Assembly (NCBI GenBank): GCA_965601475.1
Contig: OZ271832.1
Coordinates: 4,154,001 to 4,218,000, forward strand
Source of the DNA: JAWPMT01 sp965601475
GTDB taxonomy: Bacteria > Bacteroidota > Bacteroidia > Cytophagales > Cyclobacteriaceae
Direction of reading: 5' to 3'
DNA length: 64,000 bases
Position 1 is the first letter of the stretch; the number at the start of each line of letters is the position of its first letter. The translations under genes were made by a program, and so were the position numbers. Shown here in pieces: positions 9,220-18,422 of the stretch. The notes beneath the pieces were generated by a model, which worked only from the letters and a program-made list of their open reading frames with translations, was not told the DNA's origin and searched no databases.

Positions 9220-10963
9220 ACAATCGCGCATCTTTCAGTTGGCGCTATTAGGGTTTTGCTTTTTGACTGTTGTCGCTGAGGCGCAAAAGAAGCCCGTTTA
9301 TCATGTGGATGCCGATGGCAAATTCTATTGGAAGAAGGATGTACCGGTTTATCTCTTTATTTCTGAGGAACCGGATCAGATTCAGAAGCGACTGGAAAGC
9401 ACCAATACCGGTGAATATGCAAATCCGCTATACCTGGATACAGAGGGTGTCAATTTTATCAGAACTTCCAATGCGGTAGATCCGAAAACGAAGGAGCCTG
9501 TTCCCGGCGTTGAAATTCTCTTTGAAATATATGCCGACAGCGAACCACCGATCACCCTTCCAGGCTATGAAAATGTTAGTGCCTTTGAGAATGAAGGGGT
9601 GCAGTACTATCAGGCTGGTCTCGAGGTGTCGTTCACATCTTCCGATGCCCTTTCCGGAGTAAAGACGCTTTTTGCGGGAGTGAATACGAATAACGTACCT
9701 GCCTACGCCGGAGCATTTGAATTTTCAACAGCTGGCAACTACCTCGTTCGGTATTTCAGTGAGGACAATGTCGGTAATGTGGAAGATGTGAATCTTGTGA
9801 GCTTCACTATTGATCCTACCCCTCCATTTAGTGATTTGAATATCAATGGCATCACGGAGGACAAGGTGGTAGCTACTTCCTCCAAAATGTACCTGTTGGT
9901 AGAAGACTCCATTTCGGGAGTAGACGACGTATTCTACAAATTTGACGACAACGAATATACGCGCTATGGAGGCTCGCTCATCCCTTTTGACGGTTTGGAT
10001 GAGGGAGATCATACGGTATATTATTATGCGGTGGACAACGTCAAGAACACAGAAGAAGCCAAGAATTTCACTTTTTATCTCGATAAATCGGCTCCTTTGA
10101 TGGTGGCAGATGTTTTGGGAGATCGGTTCATTGTTGAAGATGAAATCTATTTCTCAGGCAGAACCAAACTCAAACTGACAGCCGTGGACAACAAAGTTGG
10201 GGTGAAAGAAGTGCTGTTTTCCGTGGACGAGGAGGATTTTCAGAAATATGAGCAGCCCTTTTACCTGCCCAGCGTCTCTGGTGTCCATACCATTCGCTAC
10301 TACTCGGTGGATAACCTGGACAACTCTACCCGAGATGAAACCAAAAGCAGATTTATTGGTCAGGGAGGTTTCGAGGAGTTCAAGCACAACGTGGCAAAAT
10401 TTTATGTGGACCTGACAGGTCCGGTGATCAGCCATGAAATTCTTGATTACTCTTTTGAAAGGAACGATACACTGTTCATAGGCCCCAGTACAGGCATTAC
10501 GATTGCAGGTTCTGACCCTGAATCAGGGTTGAATCACCTTTCCTACACGTTGAATAATGCAGCTGGCGAAGATACCTATGAGGAGAAATTTACCTTGAAC
10601 CCAAATGAAGGCTTCCATACGCTCAACTACTTTGGATACGACAATGTGAACAACCGCAATGTGGGTGAGTTTTCCTTCTACTTTGATAAAACGGCTCCGG
10701 AAATTGGCATTCTCTTTAGCATTGGTGCGATTGCCAGGCAAGACAATAAAAACGTATATCCGAGCAATGCCGGGATTTACCTCTATTCTACAGATGGCGT
10801 ATCTGGTGTAGCTGATTTGAGCTACAAAGTGGATGATGGAGAGATGCGACCATACCGTGGTTTGGTTCAGGGAATTGGCCCCGGGGAGCACACATTGGAA
10901 ATCCGTGCTACTGACAATCTGGGTAACGAAAGCACCAAATCTGTCAGTTTCGTCATTCGCTGA
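9212..10963 (+). CDS. Secreted OmpL47-type/Ig-like repeat protein
   Basis: The 583-residue protein has an N-terminal signal peptide (cleavage likely after VVAEA). After it come at least four similar segments of roughly 100-115 residues. Each contains a motif like IRYYSVDNLDN or VYYYAVDNVKN followed by FYLDKSAP, FYVDLTGP or FYFDKTAP. This Tyr-rich, DNxxN and DKTAP pattern is typical of OmpL47-type and related bacterial Ig-like beta-sandwich repeats. There is no T9SS sorting domain, membrane anchor or catalytic motif, so it is probably periplasmic or surface-exposed. Its start overlaps the end of the histidine kinase gene by 8 bp. A role as ligand-binding accessory of that kinase is an inference. 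Its 3' end overlaps the opposing chemotaxis gene by 11 bp. Confidence 0.8.
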   Translation: MDRQSRIFQLALLGFCFLTVVAEAQKKPVYHVDADGKFYWKKDVPVYLFISEEPDQIQKRLESTNTGEYANPLYLDTEGVNFIRTSNAVDPKTKEPVPGVEILFEIYADSEPPITLPGYENVSAFENEGVQYYQAGLEVSFTSSDALSGVKTLFAGVNTNNVPAYAGAFEFSTAGNYLVRYFSEDNVGNVEDVNLVSFTIDPTPPFSDLNINGITEDKVVATSSKMYLLVEDSISGVDDVFYKFDDNEYTRYGGSLIPFDGLDEGDHTVYYYAVDNVKNTEEAKNFTFYLDKSAPLMVADVLGDRFIVEDEIYFSGRTKLKLTAVDNKVGVKEVLFSVDEEDFQKYEQPFYLPSVSGVHTIRYYSVDNLDNSTRDETKSRFIGQGGFEEFKHNVAKFYVDLTGPVISHEILDYSFERNDTLFIGPSTGITIAGSDPESGLNHLSYTLNNAAGEDTYEEKFTLNPNEGFHTLNYFGYDNVNNRNVGEFSFYFDKTAPEIGILFSIGAIARQDNKNVYPSNAGIYLYSTDGVSGVADLSYKVDDGEMRPYRGLVQGIGPGEHTLEIRATDNLGNESTKSVSFVIR

Positions 10964-13328
10964 TCAATTCTTCCTGTTCCTGTCGGAGTTCGAATCTGCT
11001 CAGTTCTTCATTCAAATGGTCAGCTGCTAAGGACAAAGTTCCCGCCTTACTCTTCATTTGGTTCATGCCCGCTGAGAGCTCTTCAGCGGAGCTCGCTACC
11101 TCCTCGGTACCCGCGGCGGTCTGCTCAGCTATGGTGACCACATTTTGAGTGATTTGCATTACGTTCCCCACTTTCTCCCGCTGCACCTCAAAGCTTTTGG
11201 AAATCACATTCACGATGTCCAATGTCTCGGAGGAGGTCTCCGAAATCTGCTTGAATGCCTCAGCAGCCTCTTCGGAAGCCAGTGTTCCGGATTTCACCTT
11301 ATCGCTCATTTCACGGATAGATTTTGAAGCTACCAAGGTGTCCACCTGAATATCCCCGATCATTTTTTCAATGTCTTTGGCCGATACTTTCGAATTCTCT
11401 GCCAGCTGTCGAATATTTTCGGCCACCACCGAGAATCCCCGACCCGCATCTCCTGCTTGAGCCGCTTCAATGGCGGCATTGAGGGCCAGGAGATTAGTTT
11501 GTGAAGCGATTTCTGATATTAGTCCGAGTGCCTGCCCAATTTCTTTTGATCGCTGCTTCAATACATTGATGGCTTCCTGCGCGCGCTTTGCGTGTTTGTC
11601 GATCGAAGCGATGCTATCAACTACAGTGGAGATTCTTTCTTCTCCGGTTTCACAATTTGCCACACCTGCCTCAGAAGTCTGCCGTACTTTATGGGATTGG
11701 CCTTTCATATCGTCAAGATCCTTGAGGACGTCTTCGATCAGCAAGGATACTTGCTCGATCTGCTGCATTTGTTGTGTGGCTCCCTGACTCATTTGTGAAA
11801 TGGCGCTGGCAATTTCGGAAGTGCTGATGTGCATTTCCTCCGTCGTAGAGTCGATCTGATCGGAAGTTGCCCCCACCTTGTCAGCTATAGACATGCTGCT
11901 GGTGAGAATCGCGTTCAATCCTGTCAATGCAGTGTTGAGTTTGTCTGCAAGTCCCTTTACCTCACCGGCCGCTTCCGTGTCGTATCCTCTGCTAAGGTTC
12001 CCTGTAGACATCTCCCCGAGTATTTCGCCGAGTTGGTCCAGTGGATGCTTCATCGACAAGATCAGCTTATTGATGGACTCACAAAAGGTTGACCAAATGC
12101 CGGTCTTTTCTTCTGTACGAAGAAGGCTATCAAATTTGCCATGTACTCCGGCCTGCACGATGATGTCATTGGTTTCTTCCAAAACCTCCTTGATGTTTTT
12201 TCGCATCAGGAGAAGCTTATTCCCCAACTTATCATCCTTGCTCAGCAACTCCACGTCGGATTCCAGCTTGCCCATGGTGATTTCTTCGATGAGTTGCACC
12301 TTCTTCTCCTGTCCTTCAACCAATTGATTGATTGCGCGTATGGCTACACCCAGCTCATCTTCAGTCAAGCCTGGGGTTTTTGGGGGCAGCATACCTTTAG
12401 CCAGTGCCACGGAGCGATTTCTGATGTCATTTATGCTTCTGGTGATTCGCGAAACATGGTATTTCAGTATGAACATCCCCGATATGAACATCACAAGAAA
12501 CAAGACGACAATAGACAATTGATTGAGGGCGATTTGCTCATCAACTTCCGCGTTGGTCTCTTCAATGGTCTGGGAGACAATCTCATTCAACAAGCTGATA
12601 TGACTGTGGAGAAACCCCTTTAACCCGCTGTCATCGGTGAGTCCGATTTCGGTTTGCACGTCCACAGCCTGCTGAAACAGCATTTGATACTCATCTATCT
12701 TCGCCAGTGTGATTGCTTTGGTATTTCGATCAATGTTGCCAAGACCGGATATATGGTTCTTGAAGTCAACAATGCCGTCATTGAATTTCTGCAGATACTC
12801 CAGGTCCTTGCGCATGAAGAAATCTTTTTCATGCCGTCGAAGCATGAGCATGTAGTACTTGTCATAACGAAAATCCACGTCCTCTACTTCATGAATCACT
12901 GCCCTCAGCTCACCCTCCAGGCCATGATCCCTGAAACCCCTTTGTCGAAGTTTGGAGGCCAATTGCTCCAGGATCACTGCATATTCATCCAGCAGGAACT
13001 GAATGCTGTCGATACGTGATTCTTCGATGCGGTTGTAGGACTTGAGGTCATTGGCCATTTCCTGGATCTCTCTCATGAGCTTATTGCCGGCTTCAAGGGT
13101 CTTGCTCTCCGAGCCCAATATGAAGTCTTTGGATTTGGCGTCGGTATTGAGGAAAGATCTTTCCAGTTCCCGTGGTTTCTCCACCTGGGCCTTGAAGACC
13201 TGGAGTTTGAACCTCAATTCCTGGAGAAAGTTGATGTTTTGGAGGGTGAAGAAGGTCCAAACACCAAATACGAATGTGAACAGATAAGGAACTACGAACT
13301 TACCTGCCAAACCTTTGAGTGGATTCAT
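10953..13328 (-). CDS. Methyl-accepting chemotaxis-type receptor
   Basis: The 791-residue protein has a membrane helix near residues 10-30 and an all-helical sensor region to about 270. A second helix follows (about 272-292, IVVLFLVMFISGMFIL), then HAMP-like linkers and a long signalling coiled coil. The highly conserved hairpin tip is present at about residues 600-645 with QTNLLALNAAIEAA and GRGFSVVAENIR, which identifies an MCP that contacts CheA/CheW. No CheW, CheA, CheR or CheB gene is adjacent. In a gliding organism such a receptor could feed a chemosensory system controlling surface motility (inference). The gene is convergent with the OmpL47-like gene and overlaps its end by 11 bp, leaving no room for a separate terminator. 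Confidence 0.93.
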   Translation of the reverse strand: MNPLKGLAGKFVVPYLFTFVFGVWTFFTLQNINFLQELRFKLQVFKAQVEKPRELERSFLNTDAKSKDFILGSESKTLEAGNKLMREIQEMANDLKSYNRIEESRIDSIQFLLDEYAVILEQLASKLRQRGFRDHGLEGELRAVIHEVEDVDFRYDKYYMLMLRRHEKDFFMRKDLEYLQKFNDGIVDFKNHISGLGNIDRNTKAITLAKIDEYQMLFQQAVDVQTEIGLTDDSGLKGFLHSHISLLNEIVSQTIEETNAEVDEQIALNQLSIVVLFLVMFISGMFILKYHVSRITRSINDIRNRSVALAKGMLPPKTPGLTEDELGVAIRAINQLVEGQEKKVQLIEEITMGKLESDVELLSKDDKLGNKLLLMRKNIKEVLEETNDIIVQAGVHGKFDSLLRTEEKTGIWSTFCESINKLILSMKHPLDQLGEILGEMSTGNLSRGYDTEAAGEVKGLADKLNTALTGLNAILTSSMSIADKVGATSDQIDSTTEEMHISTSEIASAISQMSQGATQQMQQIEQVSLLIEDVLKDLDDMKGQSHKVRQTSEAGVANCETGEERISTVVDSIASIDKHAKRAQEAINVLKQRSKEIGQALGLISEIASQTNLLALNAAIEAAQAGDAGRGFSVVAENIRQLAENSKVSAKDIEKMIGDIQVDTLVASKSIREMSDKVKSGTLASEEAAEAFKQISETSSETLDIVNVISKSFEVQREKVGNVMQITQNVVTIAEQTAAGTEEVASSAEELSAGMNQMKSKAGTLSLAADHLNEELSRFELRQEQEELISE

Positions 13329-13600
13329 TTCACAGTTTTTGGATAGGGCGAGTATCTGGATCTAGCTGTTGAAAGATGGATGGTCAAATCGCTGGTTGGT
13401 ACAAAAAAATTTTCACAAAGAAAATCGGTCGCCCGAGAATGAAGTGGATTTTTCGCTCAATGGGAACTATTGGGCGACGTTTGTAATTCGGTCTACGTGC
13501 GCGCACTCATATCACACTTCGGGGTTTTGCGCCTGGAGGTGATCGATTGAAATTGTTACGAGATTGATCTATCTTCCTCACCTTTAGATTCATTCGCCTC

Positions 13601-15808
13601 GTGAACCGGTATAGTTTAGCAGTCTGTATTTTGTGTCTTGCCATTTTCGCAGATACTGCAAGTGGTCAGTCGTCTGGGGAGCGAAAATTGGCTTTTGACC
13701 TCGTCGATAGTGTCAGCAAATATGCGAGTAGCGACCCGAGCAAAGCTTTGGAATTTGCTACTGAAGCCAGAAAATCTTTAGAGTTTCTGCCTGCGGAGAA
13801 AGCGCTGCCTTTGCTGTATTGGAGTGCCCGTGCCTATGACTACAAGGGTAAGAATGATTCACTGTTATCTCATGCACAACTGCTGCTGTCAGATAAGGTG
13901 AATGGACAGGCTAACTACAAAAAGGCCTTTGCGGCGCTACTGAAGGGACGATACCAACGTAGGGTCGGGAATTATCCGGCTTCACAGGAAAACTATGAGC
14001 AAGCACGCTCGCTTTTTCAAGAGCAATCTGATCGGTGGGGGCTGGCCCAGGCTTACAATTCTCTGGGTATTCTCAATGATTTACAGGGCAACTATGACGC
14101 CGCGCTCGATTATTACCAGCAGGCCCTTCGGGAAAACCAATTCCTCAATGAATCGCGTGGCATTGCCTCCAACTACAACAACCTGGGTATCATCTACAAA
14201 AACAAAGGTGACTATACCAGGGCACTGGAGTATTATGCCTTGTCATTGGCTGAGAAGGAGCGTTTGGGTGATCAAAGAAGCATCACCTCCACGTTGCACA
14301 ATATCGGGATTGTCTACGAAGACATGGGCGAGTATGATGAAGCATTGAAATTCTACAATAGGTCCGTGGCCATCAAGAACGAAGTGGGCAGTGAATGGAG
14401 TCTGGCCCTTTCCTACGACCGTATTGGTGGCATTTACAAATACAAGAACAGTTTGGATACGGCCCTGCAATACCTCACTAGCGCCCAGGAAATTCGCGAG
14501 CGGGTTGGGGATGAAAGTGGATTGGCAGAAACCCTTAATTCCATAGCTCAGGTGAAGGCATTGCTTGGCGATGTTGACGAGGCCATTGCGTTGCACAAAA
14601 GGGCATTGCAAAATCAAATCCGAATCAATGACAAGCCTGAGGTGGCAGAGACCTTGCTGATGCTTTCACAGGCCTATGTAATGGCTAATCGCTTTGACTC
14701 GGCATTGTACTTTACCGACGAAGCGCTCCAACAATCCACAGAGTTGGGCCCCTCTAAGGTGCTCCGCGATGTGCATGTGGCCAGGGCCAACCTGTTTGAA
14801 CGGAAGGGAGATTTTGCCCGGGCTCTGGAGGAATTGAAGGCGGCAGAGACGTTGGAAGATTCACTTTTTACTTTCCAAAACTACAGTGTGCTGGCAGAGA
14901 TTTCCGAACGGTACCGAACACGCGAGCAAGAACAATTGATTTCTCTGTTGAAACAAGATCAACACATCAAGAACCTGTGGTTATGGGGGCTGATCACGGG
15001 AATTTTCCTCTTAGGTATAATCTTCTTACTGATCTTCAATCGGTTCAAAATAAAAGTCCGCGCCCATATCTCCTTGAAACGATCGCATGAAGAGCTGAAA
15101 GCTACCCAGGAAAAACTCATCCAATCTGAGAAAATGGCTGCCTTGGGTCACATGGCCTCGGGCGTGGGCCATGAGATCAATAATCCACTCGCAGTGGTGA
15201 TGAGCGCAGTCGACCTACTCAAACGGATGATTGCCGAGGAAAAAGAACATGGCCCTGAATGGAGGGCCCAGGTCAACGAATTGCTGGAGGGTATCGATAT
15301 TTCCTCGCAAAGGACTAAGTCTATTGTCGCGAGTCTCATGGATTTTGCCAACCAGGATCATCCTGATCAGGCATTTGTCATAGATGTTTCGCAAGAGCTT
15401 AAGAACTGTTTGGAAGATTTCAAACAAGCTGGAGATTACGAGATTCATGAGCATATCAAACCCAATTTGAAAGCTCAGGCAAACCCTTACAAACTCCGGC
15501 AGGCGTTCCGGAGCTTGATGCATAATGCTGTCGCTGCTTTGAATGGTAATGGTCAGATTGCCGTGCACCTGAAACGAGACGGCAAGGACATCAAAGTGAG
15601 TTTTGAAGATAATGGCGTGGGTATGACCGAAGAAGTACGCACCAGGGCTTTCGACCCTTTTTTCACGACCAAGGAAGTAGGTGAGGGTACGGGACTAGGT
15701 CTTTTCCTTGTGTACGGTATTGTCGAAGAGCTCAATGGCAGGGTGCATTTGGACAGCAAGCCTGGGAAGGGTACGGTCATAGATCTTTGGTTGCCAAGGG
15801 TGAAGTGA
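13601..15808 (+). CDS. TPR-containing sensor histidine kinase
   Basis: The 735-residue protein starts at a GTG at 13601, chosen because it directly precedes a good signal peptide (MNRYSLAVCILCLAIFADTA). A long TPR array spans about residues 60-410, with units such as NNLGIIYKNKGDYTRALEYY and HNIGIVYEDMGEYDEALKFY. After it come a membrane helix at about 458-480, a short coiled coil, and a kinase core with GVGHEINNPL (His524), HNAVAAL, EDNGVGM, FDPFFTTK and GTGLGL. The H-box is of the NtrB/ZraS type and differs from that of the kinase at 7.5 kb, so the two are not simple duplicates. No response regulator is adjacent. The upstream gap (13329-13600) separates it from the divergent chemotaxis receptor and should hold both promoters; no clear boxes were seen. 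Confidence 0.92.
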   Translation: MNRYSLAVCILCLAIFADTASGQSSGERKLAFDLVDSVSKYASSDPSKALEFATEARKSLEFLPAEKALPLLYWSARAYDYKGKNDSLLSHAQLLLSDKVNGQANYKKAFAALLKGRYQRRVGNYPASQENYEQARSLFQEQSDRWGLAQAYNSLGILNDLQGNYDAALDYYQQALRENQFLNESRGIASNYNNLGIIYKNKGDYTRALEYYALSLAEKERLGDQRSITSTLHNIGIVYEDMGEYDEALKFYNRSVAIKNEVGSEWSLALSYDRIGGIYKYKNSLDTALQYLTSAQEIRERVGDESGLAETLNSIAQVKALLGDVDEAIALHKRALQNQIRINDKPEVAETLLMLSQAYVMANRFDSALYFTDEALQQSTELGPSKVLRDVHVARANLFERKGDFARALEELKAAETLEDSLFTFQNYSVLAEISERYRTREQEQLISLLKQDQHIKNLWLWGLITGIFLLGIIFLLIFNRFKIKVRAHISLKRSHEELKATQEKLIQSEKMAALGHMASGVGHEINNPLAVVMSAVDLLKRMIAEEKEHGPEWRAQVNELLEGIDISSQRTKSIVASLMDFANQDHPDQAFVIDVSQELKNCLEDFKQAGDYEIHEHIKPNLKAQANPYKLRQAFRSLMHNAVAALNGNGQIAVHLKRDGKDIKVSFEDNGVGMTEEVRTRAFDPFFTTKEVGEGTGLGLFLVYGIVEELNGRVHLDSKPGKGTVIDLWLPRVK

Positions 15809-15871
15809 GACCCCTTTCATTTTTTGATTTTCGGTATTCGCGCACTAGCTTCCAAATCCAAATAGCGACAT

Positions 15872-17164
15872 ATGAAATATTTGATACTGACATTCCTGTT
15901 GCTGGTTTCGCAACTCATTATTGGCCAGCGACTCACGAGGCAGGAGAAGAAGGTCATTGCTGCAGTCGAGCGCAACACCCAAGAGGGGCTCACCTTCCTG
16001 GAAAAAATCGTCAATATCAATAGTGGTACCAACAACCATGAAGGTGTGAGGGTTGTGGGCGACGAATTTTCGAAGGCATTTGAAGCAATCGGGTTCGAAA
16101 CGAGATGGATTGATATGCCAGATTCAGTCAATAGAGCGGGTCACTTCTTTGCTGAGCGAAAGGGCACAAGAGGTAAGAGAATCCTGGTCATCGGCCACCT
16201 GGATACGGTTTTTGAGGAAGATAGCCCCTTCCAGCAATGGCGGGTGCAGGGGGACTCTATTGCCTACGGCCCGGGTGCCAATGATATGAAAGGGGGAGAC
16301 GTGTTGGTGCTCTATGCGCTCAAAGCACTACAGGAAGTTGGAGTTCTTGATGGTAGTCAGGTCATTATTGCTTTCACGGGAGATGAAGAGAAGACCGGAA
16401 AACCACTCTCAATCAGCAGGCATCATCTGATAGAAGCGGCGCAGCGTAGCGACATCGCCCTGGGGTTTGAGACCTCGACAGGTTTTGGCTATGCCACCGT
16501 CGCACGGAGGGGTTCCTCAGGATGGAGGCTCGATGTAAAAGGCAAACGTGCACATTCTTCGGGTGTATTCAGCGACCGGGTAGGAGCTGGCGCCGTTTTC
16601 GAAATGTCAAGAATATTGAACGCATTCTACGAGGAAGTAAGGGGAGAGCAATACCTGACTTTCAACCCGGGAGTTGTTCTTGGAGGTACGGAGGTCGATT
16701 ACGACCCATCGCTTAACAGGGGAACTGCCTTTGGAAAGACCAACGTTGTCGCACAATCGGTTACGGTCCATGGTGGATTGCGCTTCATTTCTGAGACCCA
16801 AAAAGAGGATGCCAGGGCGAAGATGAAGGCTATTGTGAGCCAAAACCTGCCCAATACTTCCGCCACGATTACTTTCACTGATAGTTATCCAGCGATGGGT
16901 CCCACCGATGGCAATCATGCCTTACTAGGGCTATTGAATCAAGTAAGCCTGGATTTGGGGCAGGGGGAAGTCAAAGCCTATGACCCAGGACGGCGGGGAG
17001 CGGCGGATATTTCCTTTATCGCCCAGTATGTGGATGGCCTGGATGGTCTGGGAACCATGGGCCGCGGAGCACATACAACCAATGAGTACATGGATTTGCG
17101 GACATTCGAAGACCTGACGAAAAGGGCGGCCTTACTCATTTATCGTTTGACCAATACTGACTAG
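15872..17164 (+). CDS. Secreted M20 family metallopeptidase (glutamate carboxypeptidase-like)
   Basis: The 430-residue protein has a signal peptide (MKYLILTFLLLVSQLIIGQ). The di-zinc site of the M20 family is complete: GHLDTV (His109), GANDMKGG (Asp138, bridging), DEEK (Glu172 catalytic, Glu173 ligand), GFETS (Glu200) and GAHTTNE (His401). The MKGG and DEEK context resembles carboxypeptidase G2 and other glutamate carboxypeptidases that remove C-terminal residues from peptides or folate-like compounds. An inserted dimerisation lid domain lies about residues 215-330. The signal peptide places it in the periplasm or outside. It starts 63 bp after the histidine kinase, and its stop overlaps the convergent FMN reductase gene by 4 bp. 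The actual substrate is unknown. Confidence 0.9.
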   Translation: MKYLILTFLLLVSQLIIGQRLTRQEKKVIAAVERNTQEGLTFLEKIVNINSGTNNHEGVRVVGDEFSKAFEAIGFETRWIDMPDSVNRAGHFFAERKGTRGKRILVIGHLDTVFEEDSPFQQWRVQGDSIAYGPGANDMKGGDVLVLYALKALQEVGVLDGSQVIIAFTGDEEKTGKPLSISRHHLIEAAQRSDIALGFETSTGFGYATVARRGSSGWRLDVKGKRAHSSGVFSDRVGAGAVFEMSRILNAFYEEVRGEQYLTFNPGVVLGGTEVDYDPSLNRGTAFGKTNVVAQSVTVHGGLRFISETQKEDARAKMKAIVSQNLPNTSATITFTDSYPAMGPTDGNHALLGLLNQVSLDLGQGEVKAYDPGRRGAADISFIAQYVDGLDGLGTMGRGAHTTNEYMDLRTFEDLTKRAALLIYRLTNTD

Positions 17165-17688
17165 AAGCTGATCAGCGATTTGGCTTGATTCTCCAGTAGC
17201 TCCATGTAGAGCGCGTTGGTAATATTTCCTTTGTCATCCATCGATTCTTCAATACGGGCCAGTTTTGGTTTTTGGGCCAGAACATGGGTGCCACAATAGT
17301 TGAAAATGTCGGTAAGGTGGCTTAGTGCCAAACCCCCACCCTGCACGCCGGAGGATACACCCACGAGTGCACATTTTTTGTCTGGAAAGGTGCCTGGAAA
17401 TTCCAGGCCGTCAATGAATGTCTTTAGCACACCGGGAAAGGACCCATTGTATTCCGGAACCACAAACACATACTTTGCGGCGGATTTCATTTGCTCTCGA
17501 ATGGGATTGAAGGTTTCATTGTGGCCAGAATTTTCATATAGGGCTGACACGATAAAATCCGCCGGTAGATCGCTTAGGTCGATGATTTCTGAGTCTTCAC
17601 CCAACCCTCGCAGAATTTCCTTGTATACGAGACTCACTTTCATTGAAACCGAATCTGTCCGATTCGTACTGCAGATAATTTTGATCAT
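17161..17688 (-). CDS. NAD(P)H-dependent FMN reductase family flavoprotein
   Basis: This 175-residue protein has a flavodoxin-like fold. The N-terminal phosphate-binding region (STNRTDSVS) follows the first strand, PEYNGSFPGVLKTFID is the classic FMN-contact segment of NADPH-dependent FMN reductases, and VGVSSGVQGG is the second conserved loop. It has no signal peptide, so it is cytoplasmic. Its start codon overlaps the stop of the upstream DUF2807 gene in an ATGA arrangement, making it the last gene of a three-gene operon on this strand. The substrate (free flavin, quinone, metal or other) cannot be read from sequence. Confidence 0.88.
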   Translation of the reverse strand: MIKIICSTNRTDSVSMKVSLVYKEILRGLGEDSEIIDLSDLPADFIVSALYENSGHNETFNPIREQMKSAAKYVFVVPEYNGSFPGVLKTFIDGLEFPGTFPDKKCALVGVSSGVQGGGLALSHLTDIFNYCGTHVLAQKPKLARIEESMDDKGNITNALYMELLENQAKSLISF

Positions 17689-18422
17689 TGATATTTTGGT
17701 ATTAGTCGACCTTGAGCTTTTTCTTCAACACGAAGTCGGTCCGGATTGTTGAAGATCAGTGCGTTCCCAAAGCTGTTGAGGTCCCCTGTGAGTTGGAGAA
17801 CCGGGAAGAGCATAATGTCATTTGTTCCACTATGAACAAAATTTATGCTTTGTGCAATCAATTCTGTTGCATACAGCCTGCCATCAACCCGCCGATCGAC
17901 GAATACATTAAGCTGTGGCACCTCTCCGGTAAGCGTGACATTGCTCAGAGAGCGCATTGTGAGAAAGAAGGGCTCACTGCTGTTGAAGTCCAGGTTTACG
18001 TTCCCCGATCCCCGGGTTACGATCTCGACCCTGTGGTCAAAAGAGAGGAGCCCACTGCTGTTTACTTCACCAAAGCCAAACTTCTCGACATAGTTGATTT
18101 CGTTGGAATAGACATGGACCACTACATTGTCAGGAGATCTTGTAAATCGGCATGTATTTTCATTTCGCAATTGCAAAATACTGTCTGCCGTTACCTCGAC
18201 TATGATTTCGTCTACGAGGTTCTGACCTGTCTCCAGTTGGAACAATTGATCCTCCGCTTGATGCCAGACCACGTTGATATCATCAAAGACCCAGACCGAT
18301 TTGATGGTTTCACTGATTTCTAAGTCCACGACAACCTTCTCACCCTCTCGCTGGGTACAGTCCCAACCCTCGTTGCATGAGGTAAGCCCAAGAATCACCA
18401 ACACAATAACTAATCCTCTCAT
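17685..18422 (-). CDS. DUF2807 (head GIN domain) lipoprotein
   Basis: The 245-residue protein starts with a lipoprotein signal peptide whose lipobox LTSC puts the lipidated cysteine at residue 16. The rest is a repetitive beta-rich domain with the pattern of DUF2807 proteins: short strands with alternating Asn, Ser and Gly turns such as TRGSGNVNLDF and SLSNVTLTG, ending in VEEKAQGRLIPKYQ. Such proteins are common in Bacteroidota and have no established biochemical function. It overlaps both neighbours by 4 bp (ATGA) and so is translationally coupled to the FMN reductase and the PagL-like gene. It is probably anchored in the periplasm or on the outer membrane. Confidence 0.8.
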   Translation of the reverse strand: MRGLVIVLVILGLTSCNEGWDCTQREGEKVVVDLEISETIKSVWVFDDINVVWHQAEDQLFQLETGQNLVDEIIVEVTADSILQLRNENTCRFTRSPDNVVVHVYSNEINYVEKFGFGEVNSSGLLSFDHRVEIVTRGSGNVNLDFNSSEPFFLTMRSLSNVTLTGEVPQLNVFVDRRVDGRLYATELIAQSINFVHSGTNDIMLFPVLQLTGDLNSFGNALIFNNPDRLRVEEKAQGRLIPKYQ

